A stretch of 64,000 nucleotides of DNA from Saccharomycopsis phalli (GCA_020342235.1 CP073217.1:620001-684000), one strand, 5' to 3'; positions 19,451 to 29,492 are shown, counted from the first letter of the stretch. The notes: generated by a model not told the origin, from the sequence alone. Program-made: numbers and translations.

Positions 19451-22159
19451 TCTTACATTCATCTTTTCATCTTTGGTAAAACTACATCTCCAAAGTTCAG
19501 GACAGTTCCAGGCAAGTCAACATGCAGATGATATAAAGTCCCTCTGGATAATTGTAATATACAACACTCTGCCCTTGGTCAGCTTAAATATATCACTCCC
19601 ACATTCCACATGATTTTAATGACTTACGATCTATGGTCTGGAGACTTGCAAGATCCAAGTGTTTCCTTGATCATCTGCTTACTCTTCATATATCAGTTAT
19701 ACTAATCATCACAAACTATAAACACTATATTTTTCCTTTGGAATTGGACAACCAGACTGGGTCTTGCTACATAATAACTACCTGGCTAGTTTGATCATCT
19801 GTAAAGATGAAACACCCTACTCTTTATAGTTGATTATATAGCTTGCCCTAATAAACATGGCAGAACCATAAACAGCTTCCACTATTCATCAACTACCGCT
19901 ATAGTTTTCTTGTAACAGTAGACCGTTACCTTGTTCCAGACTGTTACCAGAGCACTTGCCTAATCCAGCAATGATTGACTAAGTACTAACCTAACTATAA
20001 CATAACCACTTTTGAAAAGTAATCCCTTCATCAGAAAGATTCTTTTCGCACGAGAAATATCCAAATACATACGTCTTCCAACGGAAGTACTCTCCAAGAA
20101 ACTTTTTTATGGCCACTGTAACATACAAGAGACTTTTCGTAGCCATTATACGTCTAATAAACTATGGATCGAGTGGGACTTTATTACACAAAATAAGCCG
20201 TTTTCGCGCCGCCAGCTCCTAGGACTGTCTTTGTGGCAGCCATTTTTATTAAACCGGTTGCAAACAATATCCTCTGTGTCGTCAATCACATTACAATTCG
20301 GATATTGAGGAGTGAGTCGGATCTCATCTTATAGGCCACACATCACAAGCAAGCTCTATTATCACAGAGAGAATACAACATGACTCAAGCGGCACACTTC
20401 TATTGTAAAGCCGACTCCAGAGGTAAGCTTCCATCGTCAAACTAACTATCTTGTTCTTCTACTGTCTATCCCTAAACAAATGCTTAGTTTAGCATATCCA
20501 TCAATATTCTCATCTTTCGCTGGAGTATCAATCTGATCAACTCCTGTATTTGTCGTCTGTCATGTTCACACAATACGCACATTGTAGGTTGATTAAGCCC
20601 ACTAGACTTGAGATTTCATTTTGCATACAAGTCATCCATCCATATTTTCCCATCTTTGGTGAATGCCCAAGGCTTGGTAGACATGTCCATGTGCTGATCC
20701 GCGGTTCAGGTGTATTGTAATTCAAATTCTCCCTCAACTACCGTGTGTTTAATTCTCCCTCAGCTACTAGATGTTTAATTCTCTCAAGTACTTTACGTAT
20801 TTCATTTGGCCCAACTTGGCTCGCGCAACCTTTTCCAACTTGGCTGACTCACCACATACATGGTAATCTTCTCTCTGGCTCGAAAGTCACTCGAGTCTTT
20901 TTGTGACTCTCTCATCCTTTATACCAAACTTCGAGATAGCTCATCAGAACCATTAGTGAAAGATAGCTAGTAATAAACTCCAAGTCTGGTCGACAACCTC
21001 CGTGAACATAATTCAAGATTCCTGTATACTTCAAACAGTTGCCATACTCACTTCTCGTTTTTCTAATCAATCTTCACGTATGTTTGGATCGTCAATTCTA
21101 CATGTTCATCTGCTCTTTTCCAAAATTGTCGACTTCTGAGCGATTTTTGCCACAATTATGGCCTTTTTAGACTTTAGATAAATGGATTTTACAATCTGCG
21201 CAATTCCTTCATGTCTAACTATTTGAGGTTCAATATGAATTGCAGAAGTATCCATTATGAAGATGTAAATTGTATAAACTATGCATCACTTTTTGTTCCT
21301 CTGGGAATAAATAACCAGATAAAACAGGCAAACTAGATTGAATTGAATATTATCAATGATTGGAATCACACTTTTCTTTATAGTTGTACCGTGCTCTGGA
21401 ACGTTGCACCAAGGCAATGTTGACCATGATACTTTTCAACTTGTCAACCATCTCTTTTGGTGGTTGTACGATGACGCTTTCTCAGTTTTATATTCTTAAT
21501 ACCGATTGACTTGGTCCTCTCCAAACACTAAATGACTTTTATAAGCATTTTCACTCTTTTACTTGCCTACTTAGGCCAGCCATCATAATTGGTGTAAACT
21601 ATAAATTCTAGACCACTCGTTCTGTTTGTTTGTGATTGGATAACCAGATGAATCGGGAGATAACTAATAATAGCTAGCTGAATAGCCAGTAACTTTGTTA
21701 TATCATTTAGATTGGCCTCGTCCCTCTTTCATACCGAGACTCAAACTCACATAACCTCGCTATGGAAACATAGCAGCTCTGATCATAGACTTCCATGTCA
21801 CTTACTCTACATTAGTAGTTAGTAACTGAATTTCCAAATGATAATGCAGCAAACGACTAATTCTGCAATGTACTAGCCTGACTATGCTATTATCCAACTT
21901 GCTTGGCTATTGGTACCAATATTTATAGTATTATACCTTACGCAATTCACACTAGATCACAATTACCAAAAGATGCCCATCATCTAGCTAACGTCTCTTA
22001 TTTATAATTCGTTTTTGTCGTAAACTATCACGTCCTAATTGTCGCAAACTATTATCTCCTAATTTCGTGTAACGCAGCATGTCTCAGAAATGAGACGTTT
22101 TTTCGATTAGTCAATGCTGACACCATCTGTAGCCAAAATTGCAATAACCAAATATAACA
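19451..22159. other. Long AT-rich gene-poor region
   Basis: About 2.7 kb with no supportable protein gene. Open frames are short and mostly lack ATG (for example 20012-20308). Scattered direct repeats ('taattctccctcagctac', 'cctaattgtcgcaaactat') and a weak trace of mobile-element sequence near 20540-20740 suggest old, decayed insertions. It ends at the tRNA-Asp gene, a common insertion neighbourhood in yeasts. Confidence 0.45.
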
Positions 22160-22231
22160 TCCGTGATAGTTTAGTGGCTAGAATTTCCGCTTGTCGCGTG
22201 GAGGACCGGGGTTCAATTCCCCGTCGCGGAG
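22160..22231 (+). tRNA. tRNA-Asp (GTC anticodon)
   Basis: 72 nt that folds as a cloverleaf: acceptor TCCGTGA pairs with TCGCGGA (one G-U), then discriminator G; anticodon stem TCCGC/GTGGA with loop TTGTCGC; anticodon GTC at 22193-22195; T arm GGGG-TTCAATT-CCCC. The sequence closely follows S. cerevisiae tRNA-Asp. No intron. A T6 run at 22236-22241 is the expected Pol III terminator. Confidence 0.97.
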
Positions 22232-22235
22232 TTTC

Positions 22236-22241
22236 TTTTTT
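22236..22241 (+). terminator. Pol III T-run terminator of tRNA-Asp
   Basis: TTTTTT starts 5 nt after the tRNA 3' end. Confidence 0.85.
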
Positions 22242-22464
22242 GGCTTCGTTTAATAGAAACATTGGTGCTAATTATCATTAGCATTATGTTACTGCATGGC
22301 CTATCATTTGGTCAGGTGACAATCTGTATCTTACTATATGCAAGGTTGAGCTGTAATGATCGCCTCGAGCCGGCTAGAAACCATTTTCTAGGTACAAATC
22401 ATCGATTATCTTTGGTGTCATGTTTTATGTAGATTTAATGTATTTGTTCTGCTTCTATGGTACA

Positions 22465-23706
22465 TCACCGCCGACGCTTACTTTTGCCCGGCCGTTTGGT
22501 CTTTTTGTTTCCACCACTCTTTTCCTTGGCACCGTTAAATCTTCTCTTCCGACTGGCACTCTCATCCTTTGCCGCGTTGGACTCCTCAATAGCAATATCA
22601 AATTCATCATCACCAACCAGTCCAGCTTCTCTTTTCTTTTTCCGGATCGACTTGATCTTCTCCAAGGTCTCGCGCTTTTGTTTCTGACGCTCCTGCAATG
22701 TTGCAATTTGCACCTTCTTACCAAACTTCTTTAACAATCTTTGTTTCTTGGCATCCTCAGACTGTTTTTCTGCCTTGGCCTCGTTCACCAATTTTTGCTT
22801 GAGTTTGTCCATATGCTCGTCGGTCTTGATCATTTCCGCGAAATAGTCGGCTGGTCTAGAGAATGGTACCTTCAACCCAGTCAAAATAGTCTTGGCCTCT
22901 TTTGCAGCGTCAAGGGACTGTTTGTAGAATGCCAATTCCCGTTCTGTGTCATCGTAAATGTCCTTGATGGAGTCTGCTGTTGGATTCTCTGAGACAATCG
23001 ACTGGTGCTCAATGAAAGAATGGTCTTCCCACGGCAACTTGATTCTATTGAGACAATCAGTCAAGGCAGCTGTTTGGTTTATTGTGGTTTTACTATGTGG
23101 AACGACATCTGCATCAGAATCAAACTCCACATCAGAATAAGGCACGTCTTCTTCTTCATCTTCATCCTCATCCTCGTCTTCATCTTCATCCTCGTCTTCA
23201 TCTTCATCCTCAGCATCACTTCTTACAAGAGCGTCGTAATTCAATTCCTGCTTGTCTTCTTCGTCGGCCTCCTCACCCTGCTCTTCATGATCCACAGCAA
23301 TTACTTGAGCAAAATCCCGTTGCAATTCTTCGTCCAACGAACTCACGTGAATTCTTCCATCATCTTCACCGTCTATTTCAACTTCATTGATTTCAATCTC
23401 ACTTTCCTTTTCCTTTTTGCCATTGTTTTTCTTTTCCTTCTTGGACTTTTTCGCCTTTTTGTCCTCCTTGTCCTTCTTTACCTCCTCCACCTCCTTTTCT
23501 TTCTTGTGCTCCTTTTCTTTCTTGTGCTCCTTTTCCTTCTTGTCCTTCTTGCCCTCCTTCTTCTTCTTATCCTCCTTTATTTCCTCCTTGTCCTTTTTCA
23601 AATCACCTCCTAAACTCGCTCTTTTCTTACCCTTCTTTGCAGGAGAATTCAAAGCCTCTTTGGCCTTGTGAATCTCAAGTCGTTCTTTCAAATGTCCTTT
23701 GGCCAT
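22465..23706 (-). CDS. EBP2: EBP2, nucleolar rRNA-processing factor
   Basis: 413 aa. Required for 27S pre-rRNA processing and 60S assembly. The C-terminal domain is diagnostic: 'RIKLPWEDHSF', 'DDTERELAFYKQSLDAAKEAK', 'VPFSRPADYFAEMIKTDEHMDKLKQKL', 'KKQRLLKKFGKKVQIATLQER'. The N-terminus is an unusually long Lys/Glu-rich block (about 25-105), then an acidic region with a pure (Asp-Glu)n tract near residues 165-190 from an 18-bp tandem repeat at about 23155-23215. I start at the ATG at 23706, since the frame upstream has no ATG. Basic tail KRPGKSKRRR. CACGTGA and a T-tract palindrome lie upstream. Confidence 0.92.
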   Translation of the reverse strand: MAKGHLKERLEIHKAKEALNSPAKKGKKRASLGGDLKKDKEEIKEDKKKKEGKKDKKEKEHKKEKEHKKEKEVEEVKKDKEDKKAKKSKKEKKNNGKKEKESEIEINEVEIDGEDDGRIHVSSLDEELQRDFAQVIAVDHEEQGEEADEEDKQELNYDALVRSDAEDEDEDEDEDEDEDEDEDEEEDVPYSDVEFDSDADVVPHSKTTINQTAALTDCLNRIKLPWEDHSFIEHQSIVSENPTADSIKDIYDDTERELAFYKQSLDAAKEAKTILTGLKVPFSRPADYFAEMIKTDEHMDKLKQKLVNEAKAEKQSEDAKKQRLLKKFGKKVQIATLQERQKQKRETLEKIKSIRKKKREAGLVGDDEFDIAIEESNAAKDESASRKRRFNGAKEKSGGNKKTKRPGKSKRRR

Positions 23707-23722
23707 GTTACACAAAACCAGT

Positions 23723-23760
23723 GAGATGAAATTTTTTTTTTTTCATCTCTGCGCACGTGA
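23723..23760. promoter_or_regulatory. EBP2 promoter elements: T-tract palindrome and CACGTGA
   Basis: GAGATGAAA (23723-23731) and TTTCATCTC (23741-23749) form a perfect inverted repeat around a T9 spacer, resembling the AAATTTT-type rRNA-processing element. CACGTGA at 23754-23760 is a Cbf1-type E-box. Both types are known upstream of yeast ribosome-biogenesis genes; their use here is inference. Confidence 0.45.
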
Positions 23761-24444
23761 CACAAGATGACTATAAATATAAAGTCTAGTGTCAATGGTT
23801 GGCCAATTGACTGGCGACAAAGATGTCAGAATGATACGCGTATTTAGTCTTGTTAATAAGTGAATATTTTCTAGTCTGGCCAGTTGTTGGATGGTTTGTA
23901 TTCCGTGTAAATATTACCATGCTTTTGAATTATTATCATCACTCTGGGTTATTATCATCACTCTGGATTATTTCTAATATATCACTACTCTGAATTAGTC
24001 TCCAAAACTTTACGTTTGGATTAACGGTTCCACACAAATTGATCGAGTCTCTGTTTGGTGGTATTTGCTAATCAATCACACTGCAAGTTCTAGAAGGTTT
24101 CTGCATCAACTTTTGGAAACACTCGAGGGGAACGGAGCAAAAAATAACAACAATTTACAAATTCAATCATTGGAAACACTCAGTCATTCATACTACACAC
24201 CAGGGATGGATATTCACCAGTATCCATAGTAACGGGTGTCATGTGAGTGTCATGAGTATCCATTAAGGCTGTCAGAAGAATATCATGAGTAGTCATACAA
24301 CTGCCCATGACGATTCGCACAAGCTTTGATAAAACACTGCCTCAAACGAATCTTCGACGGGGATTAAAAGCCCACGGGGTCCGTAAATCTGATTGGGTGC
24401 GACTCCGAGTTTTATGTACTGGATGCATGTCAATGATGTCATGG
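23761..24444. other. Intergenic region between divergent EBP2 and the LAMTOR5-like gene
   Basis: AT-rich. Short direct repeats 'ttattatcatcactctgg' (about 23931-23970) and 'gtatccat' variants (about 24210-24290). No gene recognised; short minus-strand frames at 24293-24675 overlap the spliced gene and are shadows. Confidence 0.4.
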
Positions 24445-24451
24445 CGGGTAA
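24445..24451. promoter_or_regulatory. Reb1-type CGGGTAA site upstream of the LAMTOR5-like gene
   Basis: CGGGTAA lies 57 bp before the ATG at 24508, supporting the gene start there. Confidence 0.45.
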
Positions 24452-24507
24452 CGTGTTGTCTCTTGAGGTTATAGGCATTTGTCGTCTTACGATACACGGA
24501 ATTTCGG

Positions 24508-24871
24508 ATGGATTTGAATGATCTGTGAGTGAAATGGGGGAAGGTTTGACGGGATAAATACTAACGGGCAGACCAGGCGGAGACATTCTTGAAGGAAGTC
24601 GGCAAGTGCTATATATAAGTTTGGACCAAGGGCTCTTGCTTGGAGCCAACGGAAGTTACACACAGGAAGAGGCAAATGCGCATGGATACAATCTATGGCA
24701 GATTTTGAACGAGAACAAGAACGAGGTTATCAAGGAGGATGGGTTTGGGGTCATCAAGTATGACTCATTGTAAGTATATGGAGTTTTTTTCCACCGCGAG
24801 TACTGACATTTAGTCATGTGTATCTATATGTTGACGAAAGAGAAAATAGGTTGCTTGCATTGTTTAAGTAG
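24508..24871 (+). CDS. LAMTOR5/EGO2-like roadblock-fold protein, three exons
   Basis: A 90-aa gene hidden by introns. Exons are 24508-24524, 24572-24769 and 24814-24871; introns 47 nt (GTGAGT...TACTAACGGGCAG) and 44 nt (GTAAGT...TACTGACATTTAG). The product reads 'GSRQVLYISLDQGLLLGANGS', then 'EEANAHGYNLWQIL', 'EDGFGVIKYDSF' and 'VYLYVDERENRLLALFK'. The order matches LAMTOR5/HBXIP ([22 protein letters not shown]...) and yeast Ego2 (GTIAFDTHGNV...DSLLVHLYK), small longin/roadblock subunits of the Ragulator/EGO complex that anchors Rag GTPases and TORC1 at the vacuole. It is convergent with the FSH1-like gene, 33 bp between stops. Family inferred by eye. Confidence 0.7.
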
Positions 24872-24904
24872 TAATGAATAACGAGGTGTGATTTTCTGTA
24901 GGCT

Positions 24905-25597
24905 TTACAACTTTCCCAATTTGTCGAGTTCGTCCATGACGTCCAACTCAGATTCGTGCAGCTTCTCAGATTCGTGCAGCTTCTCGGACAACTGGGCGAC
25001 GATCCACGCGACCCATTGGCCAATGAGCGGCTTGGCGTGCGGCACAAAATGCCCGCCAGGATGCTTGAGCAACGTCGAGATCTCTGGGCGGAATTGCTGG
25101 TAGAGGGCGTTGGATTTTTCAAACGGCACCACCGAGTCCAATTCGCCCACAATGTGGAGCGTGGGGATGTCTGGCGGGGTTTGCAAGTGGCCTTTGACTA
25201 AGTCGTTGGCAAATCCCGAGAAGTAGACTGCGAATTTCAACGGTGGGTTGCCCAATTCCGGCATGCGGCTGGTGATTATGGCAGCAAGCGCAGCACCTTG
25301 GGAGAAGCCAATGACGCCGGTAAACGGCCCGTGGGTCTTGATGCATTCGCGGACGGAGTTTAGGGCTGCGGAGATGTCGCCAGACGGGTCGTTTGGGATC
25401 CACCAGGCCTTGTAGCCGAGCAGATCACGTTTGGAGTCGGTTTCAAACGGAAGGTCCTTTGGGTCGATGTCGATGGGGGCATCCAAGTAGTAAGTCTGGA
25501 GGTTTTGCTGCTTGAGAGCTTTTCGAAGTGCGGAGGACTTTGCGGCGAAGCTGGTGGCGTTTTGGGAGAATCCGTGGAGGAAGAGGATCTTTGACAT
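24905..25597 (-). CDS. FSH1: FSH1-family serine hydrolase
   Basis: 230 aa, alpha/beta hydrolase of the fungal FSH family. The N-terminus 'KILFLHGFSQNA' is the oxyanion-side strand. The catalytic triad is visible: Ser99 in 'GFSQGAAL', Asp154 in 'GELDSVVP' and His183 in 'GGHFVPH'. 'WWIPND' is a family block. Cytosolic; the physiological substrate is unknown. The C-terminal tail holds an in-frame 18-bp duplication (LHESEK). The 5' flank carries two small minisatellites. The FSH1 symbol follows the best-known paralogue; an FSH2/FSH3 identity is not excluded. Confidence 0.88.
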   Translation of the reverse strand: MSKILFLHGFSQNATSFAAKSSALRKALKQQNLQTYYLDAPIDIDPKDLPFETDSKRDLLGYKAWWIPNDPSGDISAALNSVRECIKTHGPFTGVIGFSQGAALAAIITSRMPELGNPPLKFAVYFSGFANDLVKGHLQTPPDIPTLHIVGELDSVVPFEKSNALYQQFRPEISTLLKHPGGHFVPHAKPLIGQWVAWIVAQLSEKLHESEKLHESELDVMDELDKLGKL

Positions 25598-25639
25598 TGT
25601 GGAGGGAAGTAATAATGACCGATGATAGGTGGGAGTGAG

Positions 25640-25760
25640 TAGTGATCGATAGTAGGTGGGAAGTAGGTGGTGAAGTTGGAGTAAGTTGGAGTAAGTTGGA
25701 GTAAAGTCGAGTGGTGAAAGTCGAGTGGTGAAAGTCGAGTGGTGAAAGTCGAGTGGGTGG
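25640..25760. repeat. Minisatellites upstream of FSH1 (gtaagttgga; gtcgagtggtgaaa)
   Basis: Three copies of a 10-bp unit followed by four copies of a 14-bp unit, within 160 bp upstream of the FSH1 ATG, so inside its likely promoter. Confidence 0.8.
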
Positions 25761-26120
25761 TCAAAAAGGTCCGAGTGTAAAAGAGTAAAGGTGCATGCGG
25801 AAATTGTTTTTTCTAGTATCCCAAAGCGGGTTGGTAGCCGAGTGATGATAAAATTAAATTAAATAGGAAATATGAAAAAGAAGATTTGAAAAATATAAAC
25901 TATAGTAGTGTAATTAGTAGGAATATGGTAATGTGAGAGTGAGGAGGTCAAAGGTAGGATGAGTGGAGTGGAGGTGAGTGGAAGTAAGTGGTGAGTGAAG
26001 GTAAATAAAATTGTGATTGTGAGTGGTGATTTTTAGGTGAATTGTGATTGCGAGTGGTGGTTTATATGAATAATTGTTTGCGTGAGCAAATGTAATATGA
26101 GTAATGGTAGTGGCAATTGG
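25761..26120. other. AT-rich spacer with loose purine repeats
   Basis: Degenerate 'gagtggaggtgagtgg' copies at about 25935-26070. No gene. Confidence 0.4.
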
Positions 26121-26124
26121 AATA

Positions 26125-26250
26125 GCAATGTAATAGTAATGGTAATAGTAATGGTAATAGCAATGTAATAGCAATGTAATAGCAATGTAATAGCAATGTA
26201 ATAGCAATGTAATAGCAATGTAATAGCAATGTAATAGCAATTGGAATAGC
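26125..26250. repeat. Minisatellite, 11-bp unit (caatgtaatag), about 9 copies
   Basis: Near-perfect 11-bp array. An 11-bp unit shifts frame each copy, so open minus-strand frames through it are fortuitous. Confidence 0.88.
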
Positions 26251-26454
26251 AATGCTCAAACAAGTAATTGGTATAATCAACAAGACACACAATAAATTGC
26301 AACACACAATAAATGTTCACAATACCAAAAATCCCAAGAGATTTTCTCTGTAAAAATACTATAATTGTATAAGCAGATGTAACCACGAAGCACCGAGAAT
26401 ATTGAATCTCATACAAACCAATTACTAGACAATTACTCGGCAGTTATTAGGCAG

Positions 26455-26553
26455 TTATTGGAGAATTAGTCCACCACTCACTTTACCAATTAGTCCACCA
26501 CTCCACCACTCACTTCACCAATTAGTCCACCACTCCACCACTCACTTCACCAC
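26455..26553. repeat. Tandem repeat abutting the RGS gene stop (aattagtccaccactc)
   Basis: Three copies of a unit of about 30-40 bp ('accaattagtccaccactc' plus 'caccactcacttc') ending at the RGS stop codon. Confidence 0.75.
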
Positions 26554-27840
26554 TCACCCATGACCAAAGAAATGCGACCCGCGCGAAAACATACCCGCCA
26601 ACAACGACTTCTTGGACGACCACGACACGCTAATCTTGTCCATCGTGCTGCCTCGCGCGCCCAGGAGCGAGAAGCCCGTGCTGGCGCGTTTTATCCCCGT
26701 GGAGCTGCGCGTGGGTCCCGTGGAGCTGCGCGTGGGTCCCATGGACACGCGTTTTGCGCGTGAGTCTCTGGCAGAGGACTGTTTCTGGCGCACGGAGGTG
26801 CGTTTGAGCTGGCGGATAAACGGATGGTAGATGTTTTCCCGGAGAAGCTCGACCACCAGGTTCTTTGCCGGCAACAACACGGTGGGTGAGTGGTGGCCCG
26901 GCCGGGAGTTCTCGGCAAGAATGTCGTCGAGAATCTGCTGCGGCAAGTTGATTTGCCGCGGCGCGTCTTCGTCCACGAACTTGGCCACGATCCGCAGCCA
27001 CTCGTGCTGACACGCGGCACTGAGTCGCGCCGCCATGCCCGGATCCGACGAGCAGTCGTCAAACGGAGCCACTGAAATCCCCGAGAACGCCGACGTCTTC
27101 CTATTGGCATAGTGGTCGTCCCACTGGGCCGTGAGTCGCGCGTGATCGTCGGTCATGGGCACGGCTGCAGTCTTGGATTGATCTACAATCAGCGACACGT
27201 CAAAGCTGCCCTGGAAACTGCCAAGCTGCCACACCGGCGGCGCCCGAGGCCCCTGCTGCTCGATCGGCGGCGCAGTGACCTCAAGCACCGGCGGCCTCTG
27301 GTTGATTTTGCAGCCAAGCACGCTCACACGCTCGCTGGCAAAACACACGTTCCACACGCGCTCGTAGTTGTAAATGTCGAGCAAGAACTGCAAGTTCTCG
27401 CCACACTGCGACTGGTCCACAAACTCGCGGAACTCCCGCGACAAGCTCACCAACCGCTCCGCGTCCTGCTCCGCCGCCTGATCCCGCGGCGGCTCGGGCG
27501 CAGCATGGAGCGGGTCGGGCGACTCCTCGCCCGCATGCGCACGGGCCACGCCCATCTCGTACTCGCCAAACCCAGGCAGCAGCGGGCCCAAGATGTATTG
27601 TACCGAGGCGAGCCGCGAAACACACAGCGACGCGATGTGTTGCGACACTGGCCGTTGCGACGCGTCCTTCCTCAACACAGACTCGCGAAGAGCCTCCTCA
27701 TGGACCCCGTCGAGAATGTAGCAGCAGTTGATCAACTGTTCTAGCGAAAAATCGTGGTCTCGCGAGCCCCGGCCACCGGCTCTCGAACGCGTGCGTCCCG
27801 TAGGCTGCTCGCCATCCTCAGATTCATCAGCAAACGACAT
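26554..27840 (-). CDS. RGS-domain protein (RGS2-like regulator of G-protein signalling)
   Basis: 428 aa. RGS proteins speed GTP hydrolysis by G-alpha subunits; yeast Rgs2 acts on glucose-sensing Gpa2. A split RGS core is visible: 'LEQLINCCYIL' (about 33-43), 'FREFVDQSQCGENLQFLLDIYNYERVW' (about 136-162), then 'HEWLRIVAKFVDEDAPRQINLPQQILDDIL' and 'ELLRENIYHPFIRQLKR' (about 280-350). The tail is Ser/Arg-rich with a triplicated 'GPTRSSTG'-like unit. The ORF is GC-rich compared with its flanks. It is divergent from VPS30, 200 bp between ATGs, with a CGGGTAA-type site between. Confidence 0.78.
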   Translation of the reverse strand: MSFADESEDGEQPTGRTRSRAGGRGSRDHDFSLEQLINCCYILDGVHEEALRESVLRKDASQRPVSQHIASLCVSRLASVQYILGPLLPGFGEYEMGVARAHAGEESPDPLHAAPEPPRDQAAEQDAERLVSLSREFREFVDQSQCGENLQFLLDIYNYERVWNVCFASERVSVLGCKINQRPPVLEVTAPPIEQQGPRAPPVWQLGSFQGSFDVSLIVDQSKTAAVPMTDDHARLTAQWDDHYANRKTSAFSGISVAPFDDCSSDPGMAARLSAACQHEWLRIVAKFVDEDAPRQINLPQQILDDILAENSRPGHHSPTVLLPAKNLVVELLRENIYHPFIRQLKRTSVRQKQSSARDSRAKRVSMGPTRSSTGPTRSSTGIKRASTGFSLLGARGSTMDKISVSWSSKKSLLAGMFSRGSHFFGHG

Positions 27841-27994
27841 TTCTTTTGCCGTCTCGCAATTATATCGCCAGCTGGAATTCGCCTAAAACTCGCTATACGT
27901 GCTGCTGCAGGGCAGGGGCTTCTGTGCAGGTGGGCCCTGCCGCCCGGAAAAACCCTCCTGCGCCGCCCGGTCACCCGCCGGCCGCAACGGACCG

Positions 27995-28001
27995 TTACCC
28001 G
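27995..28001. promoter_or_regulatory. Reb1-type TTACCCG site, RGS/VPS30 divergent promoter
   Basis: TTACCCG lies 39 bp before the VPS30 ATG (28041) in a GC-rich promoter. The same heptamer recurs inside the VPS30 ORF, where it is probably chance coding sequence. Confidence 0.45.
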
Positions 28002-28040
28002 GGCGAGATCCTATCCTGCGTTCCACTCTCTATCTTGGAG

Positions 28041-29492
28041 ATGGACACCCGCACTTTGCTCACTTTCCAATGCCAGACTTGCCACTTGCCTCTTGCTGTT
28101 AACCAGTCGCTTCTCAGCTTGAGCTCCGCACAGCTCAAGTTGCTCGTCTCAGACAAGTCCCTACGCCCTCAAGCCGCCACACCCATGCCTTTGGCCCCAG
28201 ACACGGAAAAGTACAATCTTGCCCTCCAACAGACCCAGGGACAGTCTCCGGTCGTCAATGGAGTGCTCGGCGACTTTTCCCGGCTCGAGGACTCCATCAT
28301 CCACGAATTGGCCCACCTCCAGCTCGATTTGGACTCGGTGTCCCAAGACAAATTGCTTGAATTGGTCTCCAGCATCAAGAACCTGGAGGAGAAAATCGCC
28401 GCCTCTTCGCCACTCGCACAGTCGCTTGGCTTTAAACCACTCGACGACTCTGACGACTCACGAGCCCATCGAATCCGCACGCTTACCCGGATGTTCAAGG
28501 TGTTGTCGCTAAAGTACGACATTGACTATCCATTATGCGAAGATTGTGCCCAGTCCTTACTGGAACAGTTGTCTAGCAACTACGACGAAGCCCTCCGTGA
28601 AAAAAACTCCTATCTCCAGTTCTTAAACCGCCTCAATCAACAACTGGCCCCAGCCGACCCGCGTCTCGCAGGGCTCCTAACCGAGATCGAGTCGCTCGAT
28701 ACCAAGTACAACGAGTCGGTGGCTGAGGTCAAGCGTTTGGAGGAAGAGGAGGCGCGGCTCAAGGCCGAAATCGAGCGGGCCGACGAACGGATCTGCAAAG
28801 TCGCTCAGCGTGAAGATCAGCTTCTTGTGACGAAAAACTTGCACCAGTTGGAGCTTCTGGAGTTGGCCCTGGTCAACGAGCTGAACGTTACCCGGTTGAC
28901 GCAGGCCTCGGAGATGTATCAGCAGCTCAAGGCTTGTAACGTGTTTAACGATGTGTTTAATATCTCGTACGACGGTGCTTTTGGCACAATCAACGGGCTC
29001 CGGCTTGGTAACTTGAAGACGTGCAAAGTTCTGTGGCTCGAAATCAACTCGGCTCTTGGCCAGATTGTGCTTCTTCTTGCGATTATCATCAAGAAGTTGG
29101 GGTTGAAGATATCGGGGTATAAACTTGTGCCGCTTGGCTCGTACTCCAAGATTGAAAAGTATGACGGCCCCGACGGCTCGAATAAGACGGTTCTCGAGTG
29201 TTTTTCGTCCGGCTCATCTACGTTTGAACGGCTTTTTACCCACAGTTCCTTGGACCAGTCCCTTATTGCCTTGATTAACATTGTCAAGCAGATTGAAGAC
29301 GACTTGAAACGGCGATTTGACGCCTCCATCGAGTTGCCATATGCTATAAACCTCAGCAATAACAAGATTGGGGGTCTCAACATTAAGTTGAATCGCAAAA
29401 TTACCGATGACGAGTGGACAATGGCATGCAAGTTTTTTATGACTAATGTGAAGTATATTCTAGCGTACTCTAGTTCGAGGTTGACTCTGTGA
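28041..29492 (+). CDS. VPS30: VPS30/ATG6 (Beclin 1), PI3-kinase complex subunit
   Basis: 483 aa from the ATG at 28041; the frame is open 65 codons further upstream, but that part is Pro/Arg-rich and unlike the family. It is a subunit of Vps34 complexes I (autophagy) and II (vacuolar sorting). The N-terminal 'FQCQTCHLPL' is the zinc-knuckle-like pair. 'DYPLCEDCAQSLLEQL' starts the central coiled coil (about 155-290). The C-terminal BARA domain has 'FGTINGLRLG', 'EINSALGQIVLLLAIIIKKLGLK' and 'YKLVPLGSYSKIE'. Shorter than S. cerevisiae Vps30 (557 aa). A CTG codon at 29031 falls at a variable family position. Repeats follow the stop. Confidence 0.95.
   Translation: MDTRTLLTFQCQTCHLPLAVNQSLLSLSSAQLKLLVSDKSLRPQAATPMPLAPDTEKYNLALQQTQGQSPVVNGVLGDFSRLEDSIIHELAHLQLDLDSVSQDKLLELVSSIKNLEEKIAASSPLAQSLGFKPLDDSDDSRAHRIRTLTRMFKVLSLKYDIDYPLCEDCAQSLLEQLSSNYDEALREKNSYLQFLNRLNQQLAPADPRLAGLLTEIESLDTKYNESVAEVKRLEEEEARLKAEIERADERICKVAQREDQLLVTKNLHQLELLELALVNELNVTRLTQASEMYQQLKACNVFNDVFNISYDGAFGTINGLRLGNLKTCKVLWLEINSALGQIVLLLAIIIKKLGLKISGYKLVPLGSYSKIEKYDGPDGSNKTVLECFSSGSSTFERLFTHSSLDQSLIALINIVKQIEDDLKRRFDASIELPYAINLSNNKIGGLNIKLNRKITDDEWTMACKFFMTNVKYILAYSSSRLTL

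Noticed and set aside
20380-20420. Short ATG-led frame followed by GTAAGC, looking like a first exon
   Set aside because: No CTAAC-type branch plus AG acceptor and no plausible second exon within the following kilobase.
20537-20737. Weak resemblance of a short minus-strand frame to a Ty1/copia-type polymerase segment
   Set aside because: Too short and decayed to assign; noted only as a possible fossil trace in the gene-poor region.
27112-27744. 210-codon plus-strand ORF opposite the RGS gene
   Set aside because: Arg/His/Leu-rich antisense frame of a GC-rich gene.
27846-28040. 65-codon upstream extension of VPS30
   Set aside because: Pro/Arg-rich, unlike Beclin family N-termini, and it overlaps the promoter and Reb1-type site; the ATG at 28041 fits the family.
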